Shown here: piece after piece, positions 26,669 through 34,981 of the stretch
How the letters are laid out: every line of letters starts with the position of its first letter
How positions within the stretch are numbered: the stretch's first letter is position 1
Assembly: GCA_947073545.1 (NCBI GenBank)
Contig: CAMTMP010000014.1
Coordinates: 24,213 to 88,212, forward strand
Direction of reading: 5' to 3'
DNA length: 64,000 nt
DNA from: an uncultured bacterium
GTDB lineage: Bacteria > Bacillota > Clostridia > Lachnospirales > Lachnospiraceae
Made by a program: the position numbers and the translations under genes
The notes under the pieces: model-generated
What the model was told of the DNA's origin: nothing
Seen by the model: the letters and a program-made list of their open reading frames with translations, nothing else
Database searches by the model: none

Positions 26669-26826
26669 CTCATTTCCTCTTGCCCTGTTTCTGTTTCTTT
26701 TACCCCTTATTCCAAAAAGACTGGCTATGTTTGCCAAATCACCCAGCGCAACAAGGCCTGTTTCTCTTACTTCTTATTCCAAAAAGACCCGCAGCCCCAC
26801 AGCCTCCCTATGAGATAACCGGCGCC

Positions 26827-27441
26827 CTACGGCTTCAGCCACCCCGCCTCGATCGCATGGTCGATGTTAGCCGCAACCCAATCATACACCCGCGGCATAA
26901 ACTCTTTGATGACCGCCATCCGCTTTTCCACCGCAGCGCGGTTCGTTCCGCTCTCCGCCCAGGTGTGCCCGTCCGTCAGCGTATTGTGAAAAAACGGCTG
27001 GAGTCTGTCCATACAGGCGGCGTACTTCGCATCCGCCGTCTCCATGGCGTCAAACTCTTCCCACATGCCGCGGATCATCTGTCCCTGTTCCCCCGGAAGC
27101 ATAGCAAAAAGTTTGTCGGCGGCTTCCTTTTCCCGCGCTTCTTTGTCGGCGTTACCCTCTATATCGTATGCAAAGGTATCTCCCGCATAGATCTCCACCA
27201 GATCGTGTACCACGCACATCTGCACCACCCTGCCGATATCCACGGGCTCTGTCGCGTATTCGGAAAAGAGCATCGCCATCACCGCGATATGCCAGGAATG
27301 CTCCGCATCGTTTTCCCTGCGGCTTTTGTCGAGCAGAAGCGTCCGCCGCAAAACGGAAGTCATCCGGTCAATTTCCGCCGTAAAGAGAAACCGGCGGTCC
27401 AGCCTCTCGTCGTCACTAGAAAGAAAATCCTGTATACCCAT
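26827..27441 (-). CDS. HD-domain hydrolase (YfbR/HDDC2-like)
   Basis: A 204-residue metal-dependent phosphohydrolase. Metal ligands are visible in RRENDAEHSWHIAVMA (first His), CVVHDLVEIYAGDT (HD pair) and the later AACMDRLQPFF Asp. The pattern EHS...HDLVEIYAGD is that of YfbR/HDDC2-like 5'-deoxynucleotidases, which hydrolyse dNMPs. The start used here is the second in-frame ATG; the first would leave the AAAGG site with no spacing. The argG leader begins beyond it on the other strand. Confidence 0.88.
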   Translation of the reverse strand: MGIQDFLSSDDERLDRRFLFTAEIDRMTSVLRRTLLLDKSRRENDAEHSWHIAVMAMLFSEYATEPVDIGRVVQMCVVHDLVEIYAGDTFAYDIEGNADKEAREKEAADKLFAMLPGEQGQMIRGMWEEFDAMETADAKYAACMDRLQPFFHNTLTDGHTWAESGTNRAAVEKRMAVIKEFMPRVYDWVAANIDHAIEAGWLKP

Positions 27442-27622
27442 TTTTCTCATCCTTTCCTATTTCAGCCCATCTATACCCACTTTTCTGTTTCATCCATCCT
27501 CGATTTCCTGCCGCATTTCTCTCCGCTATGCGGCATCGTCTTCTTTCCTATCATACCGCCGTCAGCTTTATAACGCAACTGCCACATTCACACGCAAAAC
27601 TTTTTGTATAACTATACATTAT

Positions 27623-27694
27623 TTATGCATAATATTCAATTACTATTTTATATTATGCATAAAAAACAGAAATATTCATGTTGATTATGCATAA
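27623..27694. promoter_or_regulatory. Three tandem TTATGCATAA sites, putative ArgR operator array before argG
   Basis: The perfect palindrome TTATGCATAA occurs at 27623, 27653 and 27685, so spacings are 30 and 32 bases, close to three helical turns. AT-rich half-sites such as ATATTCA and ATTCATG surround them, similar to ARG-box half-sites (TGAAT/ATTCA). No gene lies between 27442 and 27835; downstream of the sites is a TTGTTGTATATTG region. Binding by ArgR is inferred from position before argG. Confidence 0.55.
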
Positions 27695-27835
27695 ATTTAC
27701 ACTTGCATTCTCCCCCGTCTTGTTGTATATTGTTTTAAGGACAGACGCGCCCCGCCAAATTCCGGCGGACGGTGCGCGTAGATCAGATATCCGTTATCAA
27801 ACTATATTACATACTTTTATATGGAGGAAACGAAA

Positions 27836-29059
27836 ATGAAAGAAAAAGTAGTTCTTGCGTATTCCGGCGGACTTGATACGACCGTTATCATCCCCTGGTT
27901 AAAGGAAAATTTTGACTATGAAGTTATCTGCGTGTGCGGCAACTGCGGACAGGCGGAGGAGCTTGACGGCCTTGAGGAGCGCGCTCTCTCGAGCGGTGCA
28001 TCCAAGCTCTACATCGAGGATCTGACCGACGAGTTCTGCGACGATTTTATCATGCCCTGCGTACAGGCACACGCTGTCTATGAGAACAAATATCTCCTCG
28101 GCACATCCATGGCAAGACCCGTGATCGCCAAGAAGCTGGTTGAGATCGCCCGCAAGGAAGGCGCCACCGCCATCTGCCACGGTGCAACCGGCAAGGGCAA
28201 CGACCAGATCCGTTTCGAGCTGGGCATCAAGGCGCTCGCTCCCGACTTAAAGATCATTGCCGCATGGAGAAATGAAAAATGGAACTTAAACTCCCGCGAG
28301 GAGGAGATCGAGTACTGCAAACAGCACGGCATCAACCTTCCCTTCTCCGCAGATTCCAGCTACAGCCGCGACCGCAACCTCTGGCACATCAGCCATGAGG
28401 GCTTAGAGCTGGAAGACCCTGCCAACGAGCCTAACTACGAGCATCTGCTTGTGCTCGGCACCACGCCCGAGAAAGCGCCCGAGGAAGGCGAGTATGTGAC
28501 CATGACTTTTGAGAAGGGCATTCCCACTTCCGTAAACGGCAAGAAAATGAAAGTGGCCGAGATCATCGCTGCCTTAAACGAGCTGGGCGGCAAGCACGGC
28601 ATCGGCATCATTGACATCGTGGAAAACCGCGTGGTCGGCATGAAATCCCGCGGCGTGTACGAGACCCCCGGCGGCACTATCCTTTACGAAGCGCACCAGC
28701 AGCTTGAGGAGCTGATTCTCGACCGCGACACTTACGCGCTCAAGGCAGACCTTGGCAATAAGTTTGCGCAGGTGGTATACGAGGGCAAATGGTTCACCCC
28801 GCTTCGCGAGGCGCTGCAGGCATTCATCGAGTCCACACAGCAGTATGTGACCGGCGAAGTGAAATTCAAGCTCTACAAGGGCAACATCATCAAGGCAGGC
28901 ACCACCTCTCCCTACACACTTTACAACGAGAGCATCGCCTCCTTCACCACCGGTGATCTCTACGATCATCACGACGCGGAAGGCTTCATCAACCTCTTCG
29001 GTTTATCCTGCAAAGTTCGCGCCATGAAGATGCAGGAGCAGGGGGAAAAACTGCTCTAA
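27836..29059 (+). CDS. argG: Argininosuccinate synthase
   Basis: ArgG joins citrulline and aspartate with ATP to form argininosuccinate, the penultimate step of arginine synthesis. The N-terminal PP-loop motif [14 protein letters not shown] and later [14 protein letters not shown] and [20 protein letters not shown] are diagnostic; the 407-residue length is standard. GGAGGAAACGAAA precedes the chosen ATG; an in-frame ATG five codons earlier overlaps that ribosome site. It is transcribed alone and ends in a strong terminator. argJ and argB lie about 25 kb away and argH is not in the window. Confidence 0.97.
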   Translation: MKEKVVLAYSGGLDTTVIIPWLKENFDYEVICVCGNCGQAEELDGLEERALSSGASKLYIEDLTDEFCDDFIMPCVQAHAVYENKYLLGTSMARPVIAKKLVEIARKEGATAICHGATGKGNDQIRFELGIKALAPDLKIIAAWRNEKWNLNSREEEIEYCKQHGINLPFSADSSYSRDRNLWHISHEGLELEDPANEPNYEHLLVLGTTPEKAPEEGEYVTMTFEKGIPTSVNGKKMKVAEIIAALNELGGKHGIGIIDIVENRVVGMKSRGVYETPGGTILYEAHQQLEELILDRDTYALKADLGNKFAQVVYEGKWFTPLREALQAFIESTQQYVTGEVKFKLYKGNIIKAGTTSPYTLYNESIASFTTGDLYDHHDAEGFINLFGLSCKVRAMKMQEQGEKLL

Positions 29060-29080
29060 AGTGACAACAGATCACGCATA

Positions 29081-29139
29081 AAAACACCCCGCAGCGTTCT
29101 TATCTGAGAATCCTGCGGGGTGTTTTGTTCTTTTTTTTT
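29081..29139 (+). terminator. Rho-independent terminator of argG
   Basis: AAAACACCCCGCAG pairs with CTGCGGGGTGTTTT and is followed by a long T-run. It lies 22 bases after the argG stop codon. Confidence 0.92.
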
Positions 29140-29180
29140 CATCACAAATGTGGTATGATGTACGGAAAGCAATGAGCAGT

Positions 29181-29336
29181 GCGCAGACGTAAGATGAAAA
29201 AATGGCAGCCTGCTGACAATTTTTTTATATTACGGATGCATAGGGCGAATGCCCGCGAGCGAGGAAAATCGTAGATTTTTCGAGCCTGCACTGCGTGATA
29301 CAGGCGCAGACGTAAGATGAAAAAATGGCAGCCTGC
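29181..29336. repeat. 33-bp direct repeat pair flanking a structured spacer
   Basis: A 33-base segment beginning GCGCAGACGTAAG and ending GGCAGCCTGC occurs at 29181-29213 and exactly again at 29304-29336. Between the copies lie a hairpin (AAAATCGTAGATTTT) and GCCTG/CAGGC arms. The stretch between argG and the DUF1294 gene holds no other gene. Confidence 0.85.
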
Positions 29337-29370
29337 CCACCAAAATACAAAAGGGAAAGTCTGATTTCAA

Positions 29371-29664
29371 ATGAACGTAATTACACTTATTATTATATAT
29401 TTAGCAGTCATTAATTTTATAAGTTTCACCGTTATGGGCATCGATAAGCTCAAAGCCAGAAAACGCGCATGGCGCATTCCGGAAGCCACTCTCTTCGTGC
29501 TCGCCGTCATCGGCGGCAGTGTCGGCTCCATCATCGGTATGCACCTGTTCCGCCACAAGACAAGGCACTGGTATTTTCTGTACGGCATGCCTGCCATCCT
29601 GCTCGTACAGGTTTTGATCGTGGTGGCGCTGTTGTCGTCCCCGATCGAATTTATGATCCTGTAA
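29371..29664 (+). CDS. DUF1294 small membrane protein
   Basis: A 97-residue protein with three to four hydrophobic segments. The conserved DUF1294 core is visible: FTVMGIDKLKARKRAWRIPEATLFVLAVIGGSVGSIIGMHLFRHKTRHWYF. Function is unknown for the family; it is membrane-embedded with the basic KARKRAWR turn probably cytoplasmic. The start ATG is poorly served by a ribosome site (AAAGGGAAAG lies about 14 bases away). It lies right after the direct-repeat region. Confidence 0.88.
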   Translation: MNVITLIIIYLAVINFISFTVMGIDKLKARKRAWRIPEATLFVLAVIGGSVGSIIGMHLFRHKTRHWYFLYGMPAILLVQVLIVVALLSSPIEFMIL

Positions 29665-29746
29665 GTTACGGCAGTTTACGCGAAACGAACCGGGATCTTT
29701 TCTCATCCCGGATGTCTTTACAACAATAAAATCTGGAGGGATCTAT

Positions 29747-30520
29747 ATGCATATTGCGGTTTGTGATGATAATATTGCTGACAGGAAACAGACGGAGCGG
29801 CTGCTCGGACGTGCCTCTGACAGAAGGCTTCACACCACAGGCGTGCTCTATATTGACTCCTACGGAAATGTGGAGGCGGTTCTGCGTTCTCCCATGCTCT
29901 ACGACGCCTTTTTCATCGACATGACAAACGGCCCTGTAAACGGTTTCCAGCTTGCCAGAAAACTGATCGACGCGGGCGTTGTGGCTCCGATCATCCTTTG
30001 CGTCTCCACCATCGACTACCCTTCCGTCATTGAGGCGGCCCTCGCCAAAGTGCCGGATGACGTCACCGAGGCCTCCAACCACGATATACTGCGCAGACAG
30101 CTCCAGAAACAGATCCTCTACCTGAACAAGCCGATCAAGGTGAGCGAGCTGGATGAAATGCTGGATCACGCCCAAAGTCTGAAGGCGGAAACGATTCCCA
30201 CCATAGAGCTTCGCGGGGAGAAAGACACCCTCTATGTCCATGAGGATGAAATACTCTATGCGGTGAAAAACGGCAATTATCTCCATATTACACTGACCGA
30301 AGGGCGCGCCCTCGACATCCTGAGCACACTGCCCAATCTCCACGCGCAGTTGTCCATGTTCGCTCACTTTTTAACGGTATCCGAGCACTGCCTCATCAAC
30401 ACGGCCTCTGTGGAGAAACTCTCGCTTCTTAAGCTGACCATGAAAGACGGGAAGACCTTTTCCGTCTCCCCGCTGGAGCTTCCCAAACTAAAAAAAGCGC
30501 TGCAGAAAAACACGCCATAA
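29747..30520 (+). CDS. LytTR-family response regulator
   Basis: A 257-residue regulator of the AgrA/LytR type. The receiver has VCDDN (acidic residues at 7-8), the likely phospho-acceptor Asp58 in FFIDMTNGP, and the LNKPIK lysine; an extra 20-residue stretch (AALAKVPDDVTEASNHDILRR) before the lysine is unusual. The LytTR DNA-binding domain covers about 150-255 (YAVKNGNYLHITLTEGRALDILSTLPNL ... FLTVSEHCLINTASVEKL). GGAGGGATCTAT precedes the ATG. No histidine kinase is adjacent, so it is an orphan here. Its target is unknown. Confidence 0.9.
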   Translation: MHIAVCDDNIADRKQTERLLGRASDRRLHTTGVLYIDSYGNVEAVLRSPMLYDAFFIDMTNGPVNGFQLARKLIDAGVVAPIILCVSTIDYPSVIEAALAKVPDDVTEASNHDILRRQLQKQILYLNKPIKVSELDEMLDHAQSLKAETIPTIELRGEKDTLYVHEDEILYAVKNGNYLHITLTEGRALDILSTLPNLHAQLSMFAHFLTVSEHCLINTASVEKLSLLKLTMKDGKTFSVSPLELPKLKKALQKNTP

Positions 30521-30577
30521 CCGTTCTCCCACAGCCCTCTTCTGTTCCACACTCATCACAAAATCTAAACGCAACGC

Positions 30578-30691
30578 GGAGAATGCCCGTTTTTTTGGCA
30601 TTCTCCCAAGTGAAACGGAGTTGCGGAGCAGCTCCTAGAACTTCTTAACGAGGCAGCCTTTGCTGCTGAGTTTTTAGAAGTTCTTTTCACT
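30578..30691. repeat. Composite palindromic repeat between LytTR and degV genes
   Basis: Hairpin GGAGAATGCC / GGCATTCTCC (30578-30606) is followed by a longer inverted repeat (AAGTGAAA ... TAGAACTTCTT ... TTAGAAGTTCTTTTCACTT) holding two small inner hairpins (GGAGTTGC..AGCAGCTCC and GCAGC-CTTT-GCTGC). It is the same design as at 2180-2393 and 45693-45859 and ends three bases before the degV stop codon. Confidence 0.85.
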
Positions 30692-30694
30692 TTA

Positions 30695-31531
30695 TTATAG
30701 TGTAACGATGACGCCCCCGTCGTTGGCATACATGCTGCTGACCCCGGCGGTGTCCATAATCAGGACGCTTTTGTAGGAAGCCCGCTTCTCCATCAGACCG
30801 CGCATAAACTCCGCCCGCTCCGGACAGTTGCAATGGGTAATCATCAGCGTTCTCTCTTCCGGATTCTCCACATCACCCACGATAAAATCCGCCAATTTGG
30901 CAAGCGCTTTATTCACACCGATGGCCTGCCCCTTCTGCTCGATGACGCCAAGATTTCCCACCATAACCGGTTTGATATTCAAGGTCGAAGCCACCAGCGC
31001 CTTCACACCGCTCAAACGGCCGTTTTTCCTTAGGGTTTCCAGATTATCCAGCACAAAATACGTGCGCATCTTTCGTTTAAAAATCTCTACCGCCTTTACC
31101 GTCTCCTCAAAGCCAAGTCCCGCCTCCTTGCAGGCGATGATCTTTTCCACAAGCTGGGTCTCCCCACAGCTTGCAGACTCGGAATCAAACACATGAATCT
31201 TCTTTTCACCGTACTTTTCACCGTAAAGACTCCTGCCCAGCTCCGCGCTGTTATAGCTGCCGCTCAAGTGGGAGGAGAGCGTCACCGCATAGATTTCCTC
31301 CGCCCCATCACGGTACGCCTCCCGGAATCTCTCCGGGGAAGGACAGGACGATTTGGGACACTGCGGGCAGTCCGCCACCTTCTGCAAAAACTCCTTCTGA
31401 TTAAAGTTCTCGTCGTCCTGAATCATATAATCGCCCACTTCCAGCCCCAGCGGAACGATCTCAAATCTGCTGTCATTTTTATAATTTTCGGGCAGCTCAC
31501 AACAACTGTCCACCACAATTTTATAACCCAT
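30695..31531 (-). CDS. DegV-family fatty-acid-binding protein
   Basis: A 278-residue DegV protein. Such proteins bind fatty acids (as FakB) and present them to the kinase FakA, or carry other lipids. Characteristic segments are VVDSCCELPENY at the N-terminus, CPKSSCPSPERFREAY, VTLSSHLSGSYNSAEL, VFDSESASCGETQLVEKI and LDNLETLRKNGRLSG. Ser/Thr and Arg in these motifs normally contact the lipid head. GGAGGCTTT precedes the ATG. No fakA-like gene is nearby. A second DegV domain in this window is fused to a kinase (52725-55418). Confidence 0.93.
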   Translation of the reverse strand: MGYKIVVDSCCELPENYKNDSRFEIVPLGLEVGDYMIQDDENFNQKEFLQKVADCPQCPKSSCPSPERFREAYRDGAEEIYAVTLSSHLSGSYNSAELGRSLYGEKYGEKKIHVFDSESASCGETQLVEKIIACKEAGLGFEETVKAVEIFKRKMRTYFVLDNLETLRKNGRLSGVKALVASTLNIKPVMVGNLGVIEQKGQAIGVNKALAKLADFIVGDVENPEERTLMITHCNCPERAEFMRGLMEKRASYKSVLIMDTAGVSSMYANDGGVIVTL

Positions 31532-31737
31532 AAAGCCTCCGCAACCTTCTCACATAGTATTTATTACTACTTATACTATCATAGAATACCCAATTATGCA
31601 AATCAAAAACGCAATACATACCAGCATCCGCACCAAATCTATAAGATTGGCGCGAATTGCATTCAAATAGCCGTTGCAAATCACGGGTAATTCCCTTACA
31701 ATCAAAGATAACCAAATAGAAAACGGAAAGGCAGCAA

Positions 31738-32241
31738 ATGATCGCATTACAGATAAAAAACGTCAAACAATTTATGAGCCAGTTTCTCGCAGGGGACGCT
31801 TTCGACTCCTTTTTGCTGGAACAGGCTTCCATCAGTACCTACAGCACTTTTACGATTGATGGCCGGGAAAACAGGTCATTCTACACCTCCGAGGAATGGG
31901 AAGACAAGGAAATACGGCCCTACGAATTTATACAGTGGAAGAAAATACGGCCTGTCTGCTTTGATCTGATCAAAGGAAAACGCACGCCCGCAGCCTTTCA
32001 TTTCGTGCTGCATCTGCTTCCCGAATACACAGCTTCCCTCTTGGAAAAGGGAGACATCACCGTCATGCCGGATCAGGTGAAGGCTTTCGTCCTCAGCATA
32101 AAATATGACGGCTCCGCCCTCACGCTCATCACCGGAACCGCCTTCCACACCTTTCTCATGGACAAGACGCCGGATGCGCTCTGGGACAGAGCCGTCAGAC
32201 AATTTTTAACGAAACGTCAGATCGACTACGAGGAGACATAA
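31738..32241 (+). CDS. DUF5721-family protein
   Basis: A 167-residue soluble protein matching the DUF5721 pattern as I know it: MIALQIKNVKQFMSQFLAGDAFDSFLLEQASISTYSTFTIDGREN at the start, FIQWKKIRPVCFDLIKGKRTPAAFHFVLHL in the middle and LITGTAFHTFLMDKTPDALWDRAVRQFL at the end. The family seems largely confined to Lachnospiraceae and has no known function. AAAGGCAGCAA precedes the ATG. It is convergent with the sigma-factor operon and a half copy of the window's repeat family lies between them. Confidence 0.8.
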   Translation: MIALQIKNVKQFMSQFLAGDAFDSFLLEQASISTYSTFTIDGRENRSFYTSEEWEDKEIRPYEFIQWKKIRPVCFDLIKGKRTPAAFHFVLHLLPEYTASLLEKGDITVMPDQVKAFVLSIKYDGSALTLITGTAFHTFLMDKTPDALWDRAVRQFLTKRQIDYEET

Positions 32242-32250
32242 ATCCGCCGT

Positions 32251-32275
32251 GAGTTATTAGAAGTGCTTTTCACTC
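32251..32275. repeat. Half copy of the composite repeat (right arm)
   Basis: GAGTTATTAGAAGTGCTTTTCACTC matches the right arm of the composite repeats at 30671-30691 and 45843-45859. It lies just after the DUF5721 stop and two bases before the stop codon of the converging gene. Confidence 0.7.
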
Positions 32276-32277
32276 TA

Positions 32278-32625
32278 TTACCACCATCCTCTCTGGTAAT
32301 ACTGCATGGAAACTTCTGCCGCCGCCATCACCATAGCAAACAGAAGCAATATAATCAACATCAGAATCGCAGGAAAATCATAGACAAATCTGTACTTATC
32401 CGCGTTGCTCCTGCGGTTTTCCACCAGAATTTCAACGCCCAGCAGGACAAAAACCATCGGCCAGCACTGAAAGATGATCTCATAATCCAGTGACGGAATT
32501 ACTGTATGTATGAGGAACAGAATGCCAAACAGAACAAGCGTCAGCCCGAAGGTTACGGAGCCGACCCTGCGGGTTCGCACAATCCCGGATTCCTCCCAGT
32601 ACTTATCTTTTTCCTGAAGATCCAT
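32278..32625 (-). CDS. Small membrane protein with LiaF/DUF5668-like TM region
   Basis: A 115-residue protein: charged N-terminus (MDLQEKDKYWEESGIVRTRRVG), then a hydrophobic pair SVTFGLTLVLFGILFLIHTVIPSL and IFQCWPMVFVLLGVEILVENRR, and a C-terminal TM (FPAILMLIILLLFAMVMAAA). The W-P-hydrophobic-GVEIL pattern is that of the LiaI/LiaF N-terminal region found in envelope-stress systems. GGGGGTGTAGGCAT precedes the ATG, inside the end of the previous gene. It is the fourth gene of the ECF sigma operon. Confidence 0.78.
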   Translation of the reverse strand: MDLQEKDKYWEESGIVRTRRVGSVTFGLTLVLFGILFLIHTVIPSLDYEIIFQCWPMVFVLLGVEILVENRRSNADKYRFVYDFPAILMLIILLLFAMVMAAAEVSMQYYQRGWW

Positions 32626-32629
32626 ATGC

Positions 32630-33337
32630 CTACACCCCCCCCTGCTCGTTTTTTTCACCGTCACTTTGTCCGTAGACGTTCTCGACATCCGGTGTCTGCT
32701 CTCCCATACTCTTCCTATCCGCACTTTGTCCGTCCGTGTTCCACTCCTGTGCAGCCTCCCCGGGCAGCGCCGCAGGCTTTCCTTCGGAATCCGCTTCAAC
32801 TTTTCTGTCTTTTTCCACAGAATCCATTTTCTTTCCCCGTATCAGCGACACGCCAAACCAGATAATCGCTATGGCGATGGCTGCACGCGGCACCTCATCC
32901 CGCATGGTATAATATACGGCCTTGATAAACGGATTATCCCAGCCCATATAGTCTCTGAGCATACCAAAGCCCACATTCCACAGCATGGAAACACCGATCA
33001 AAATGCACACCACCGCCGCAATGTTCCGGTTTTTCTTATCCAGTCTGAACCGGCTGGTATCCCACTCACCGATTCCGAAAAGATATTCGTCCTCCAGAGC
33101 CGCAAACTGCGCTGCATCCATCCCGCCGATATTGTTTGCATGGAAAAAGCTGTATATGTAAATTACCACAGCCGGCACCACAAACAAACCGAGTCCCGTA
33201 AATGAAACCGCAATCAACGCCAGCATAAAGCCGCTCATAAAACTGAGCCCCATCTTCATCAGCCCCATATACATGTGCCCTGCCCCCGGCCAGAGGGAAA
33301 ACACAAACAACCAAAATTTATTTTTCTGTTTTTTCAT
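32630..33337 (-). CDS. TM2-domain-like membrane protein with acidic tail
   Basis: A 235-residue protein. The first 65 residues show a TM2-type hairpin (FWLFVFSLWPGAGHMYMGLMKMGLSFMSGFMLALIAVSF), then two further TM segments (NIAAVVCILIGVSMLWNVGF and AAIAIAIIWFGVSLI) around a soluble part. The last 65 residues are hydrophilic and low complexity, with repeated GQS/GE stretches (NTDGQSADRK, VYGQSDGEK). GGAGGATTGATG precedes the ATG. It is the third gene of the ECF sigma operon, four bases after the previous one; its function is unknown. Confidence 0.8.
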   Translation of the reverse strand: MKKQKNKFWLFVFSLWPGAGHMYMGLMKMGLSFMSGFMLALIAVSFTGLGLFVVPAVVIYIYSFFHANNIGGMDAAQFAALEDEYLFGIGEWDTSRFRLDKKNRNIAAVVCILIGVSMLWNVGFGMLRDYMGWDNPFIKAVYYTMRDEVPRAAIAIAIIWFGVSLIRGKKMDSVEKDRKVEADSEGKPAALPGEAAQEWNTDGQSADRKSMGEQTPDVENVYGQSDGEKNEQGGV

Positions 33338-33341
33338 ATCA

Positions 33342-33839
33342 TCAATCCTCCCAATCTGCATGATTTCTAAACTGTTCCGTAAACTTTCTAAGATATCGCT
33401 TTCTCGCGTCCGCTCTCTCCTGCCCCGCCTGATACCGTCTCCATGTCTTCTCGATATCCCGCTGTCTCTCAAGCGTATCCCGTTCCCATTCATCCACGCT
33501 TTCCGCATCCTCCTCATACAGCGTTTCCGTGACACCGGCCTGCGGCCTCTGCCCAGTTCCCACGCCGTCCACAGGCACGAGATAAAGCACCGCCAGAGCT
33601 GCCGCCATGCCTACCAGAACCTTAGCGCGGTAAGAAAAAAGCGCACGCTGCCTTTCTCCTCGTTTTCCTTCCTGTATCTGCGCAAATATATTTTCTCTCA
33701 AATGTCCCGGTGCGCGCAAAAGTTCCCGCTCCTCAATCGTCTCAATCAGCCGCGTCAGTTCATCCTCAGTCAAAGGAGCCGGGAGAGAAGCGTCACATCT
33801 ATTCAGTTTTTTTCTCTCTTCCGTAATATTATGTATCAT
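33342..33839 (-). CDS. Putative anti-sigma factor, single membrane span
   Basis: A 165-residue protein with a cytoplasmic N-terminal part (about 70 residues, including LTEDELTRLIETIEERELLRAPGHLRENIFAQIQ), one TM segment (VLVGMAAALAVLYLVPV) and a charged outer part of about 75 residues (RDTLERQRDIEKTWRRYQAGQERADARKRYL). No zinc-finger motif is seen. Its ATG overlaps the sigma stop codon (ATGA), the standard arrangement for an anti-sigma factor. The assignment is by gene context and topology, not by family match. Confidence 0.7.
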   Translation of the reverse strand: MIHNITEERKKLNRCDASLPAPLTEDELTRLIETIEERELLRAPGHLRENIFAQIQEGKRGERQRALFSYRAKVLVGMAAALAVLYLVPVDGVGTGQRPQAGVTETLYEEDAESVDEWERDTLERQRDIEKTWRRYQAGQERADARKRYLRKFTEQFRNHADWED

Positions 33840-34405
33840 GCGCCCTTCTCCTTTTCATACATCCTGCGAAGCATACTTCTCGCCCTGTAAATCTGCGTCT
33901 GTATGGTCTTTTTCTTAACACCCCTCTGTCCTGCGATCTCACCCGCATCCATTTCATCATAATAATATGCTTTGGCGATTTCATCATAGGGAGGCTTCAA
34001 GGACAGACATCTGGCAAGCAGTGTCTCCCGCACCTCCTTCTCCAGACAAATGCTCTCCGGCGTCTGCTGTACTGCCGTCTCACTTCCCCCGGCGCTTCCC
34101 GCGCCTTTGCCGCAAGACATTCCCCCATCCGGCGCTCTGGCGCCTTCAAATCCCAGATCCGCCGTGGGGATATTTCGCCGTCCTGCACTCTGCAGATAAT
34201 CCAGACACTTGTTGGTAGCGATCCGGCACACCCATGCCTTCTCGTATCTTCCGTCAAACTCCCCCAGATGCCTGTAAGCCGACAAAAATGTTTCCTGTGC
34301 CAGATCCTCGGAGGCAAAATAATCCGATGTCATTTTATAACATATTGAAAAGACAAGATGCTGGTAAGAATCAATCAGCGCTGACAATTGTTCTTCCCTG
34401 TTTAT
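33836..34405 (-). CDS. ECF-family RNA polymerase sigma factor with uncertain start
   Basis: Region 2 (LIDSYQHLVFSICYKMTSDYFASEDLAQETFLSAYRHL ... WVCRIATNKCLDYLQ) and region 4 (LKPPYDEIAKAYYYDEMDAGEIAGQRGVKKKTIQTQIYRARSMLRRM) are clear. They are separated by a long Gly-rich linker (GGMSCGKGAGSAGGSE). No ATG fits: a perfect GGAGG lies eight bases before an ATA codon (34403-34405), which would give NREEQLSALID, the usual family N-terminus. A TTG 15 bases on, and a GTG at 34486 without ribosome site, are alternatives; the GTG version would include a TATAAT promoter-like box. Heads a four-gene envelope operon. Confidence 0.85.
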   Translation of the reverse strand: MNREEQLSALIDSYQHLVFSICYKMTSDYFASEDLAQETFLSAYRHLGEFDGRYEKAWVCRIATNKCLDYLQSAGRRNIPTADLGFEGARAPDGGMSCGKGAGSAGGSETAVQQTPESICLEKEVRETLLARCLSLKPPYDEIAKAYYYDEMDAGEIAGQRGVKKKTIQTQIYRARSMLRRMYEKEKGA

Positions 34406-34522
34406 GGTATCTGCCTCCTTCCCCGGTGCTCTGCTTTTTCTCTGCACTTGTATATTATAACGATACCACCCGCTTTGTATCTTCACAATTTTTCTTATTT
34501 TATAAAATATTTTTTTATTTAT

Positions 34523-34879
34523 TTACTTTTTGGGCTTCGGATTAAAAATAAGGCTGGCAATATAGCCAAACACCAATGCCGCCGCACACCCTACCGCTCC
34601 GGTCTTAAATCCGCCCTGAAACAGGCCGATAAAGCCGTTCTCATCCACGGCCTCCTTCACGCCCTTCATCAAAATATTGCCGTAGCCAAGGAGCGGCACG
34701 CTGGCTCCCGCCCCTGCGTATTCCATAAAAGGCTCATACCATCCGACAAAGCTGATCACCGCCCCCACGCAGACTAAAAGCACCATGACGCGGCCCGGCA
34801 AAAGTTTCGTCTTTTCCAGTAGAATCTGCACCAGCGCGCAGATCAGGCCGCCCACCCAGAACGCATTGATATAATCCAT
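34523..34879 (-). CDS. spoVAE: Stage V sporulation protein AE
   Basis: A 118-residue inner spore membrane protein of the SpoVA channel, which moves dipicolinic acid into the forespore and out at germination. The sequence MDYINAFWVGGLICALVQILLEKTKLLPGRVMVLLVCVGAVISF and VPLLGYGNILMKGVKEAVDENGFIGLFQGGFKTGA is typical of SpoVAE/SpoVAEb; three to four TM segments. GGAGGAAAAGATA decides the start. In most spore formers it follows spoVAC and spoVAD directly, but here spoVAD lies 2.2 kb upstream with unrelated genes between. Confidence 0.92.
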   Translation of the reverse strand: MDYINAFWVGGLICALVQILLEKTKLLPGRVMVLLVCVGAVISFVGWYEPFMEYAGAGASVPLLGYGNILMKGVKEAVDENGFIGLFQGGFKTGAVGCAAALVFGYIASLIFNPKPKK

Positions 34880-34936
34880 TATCTTTTCCTCCAATATTTC
34901 AGATTGTCGCAAATTTCCATATCACCCATAATGAAA

Positions 34937-34969
34937 GGCAGAGAATACTTCTCTCTGGTATTCTCTGCC
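34937..34969 (-). terminator. Hairpin after aroK
   Basis: A perfect 12-base stem GGCAGAGAATAC / GTATTCTCTGCC with a 9-base loop lies 13 bases after the aroK stop. Only three T residues follow, so termination may be weak. The stem contains the AGAGAAT...ATTCTCT core seen in the window's repeat family. Confidence 0.6.
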
Positions 34970-34981
34970 CTTTCGGATAAA

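Noticed and set aside
27836..29059. Complete arginine cluster in one operon
   Set aside because: argG is alone with its own terminator, and argJ/argB are 25 kb away on the other strand, so these are separate units.
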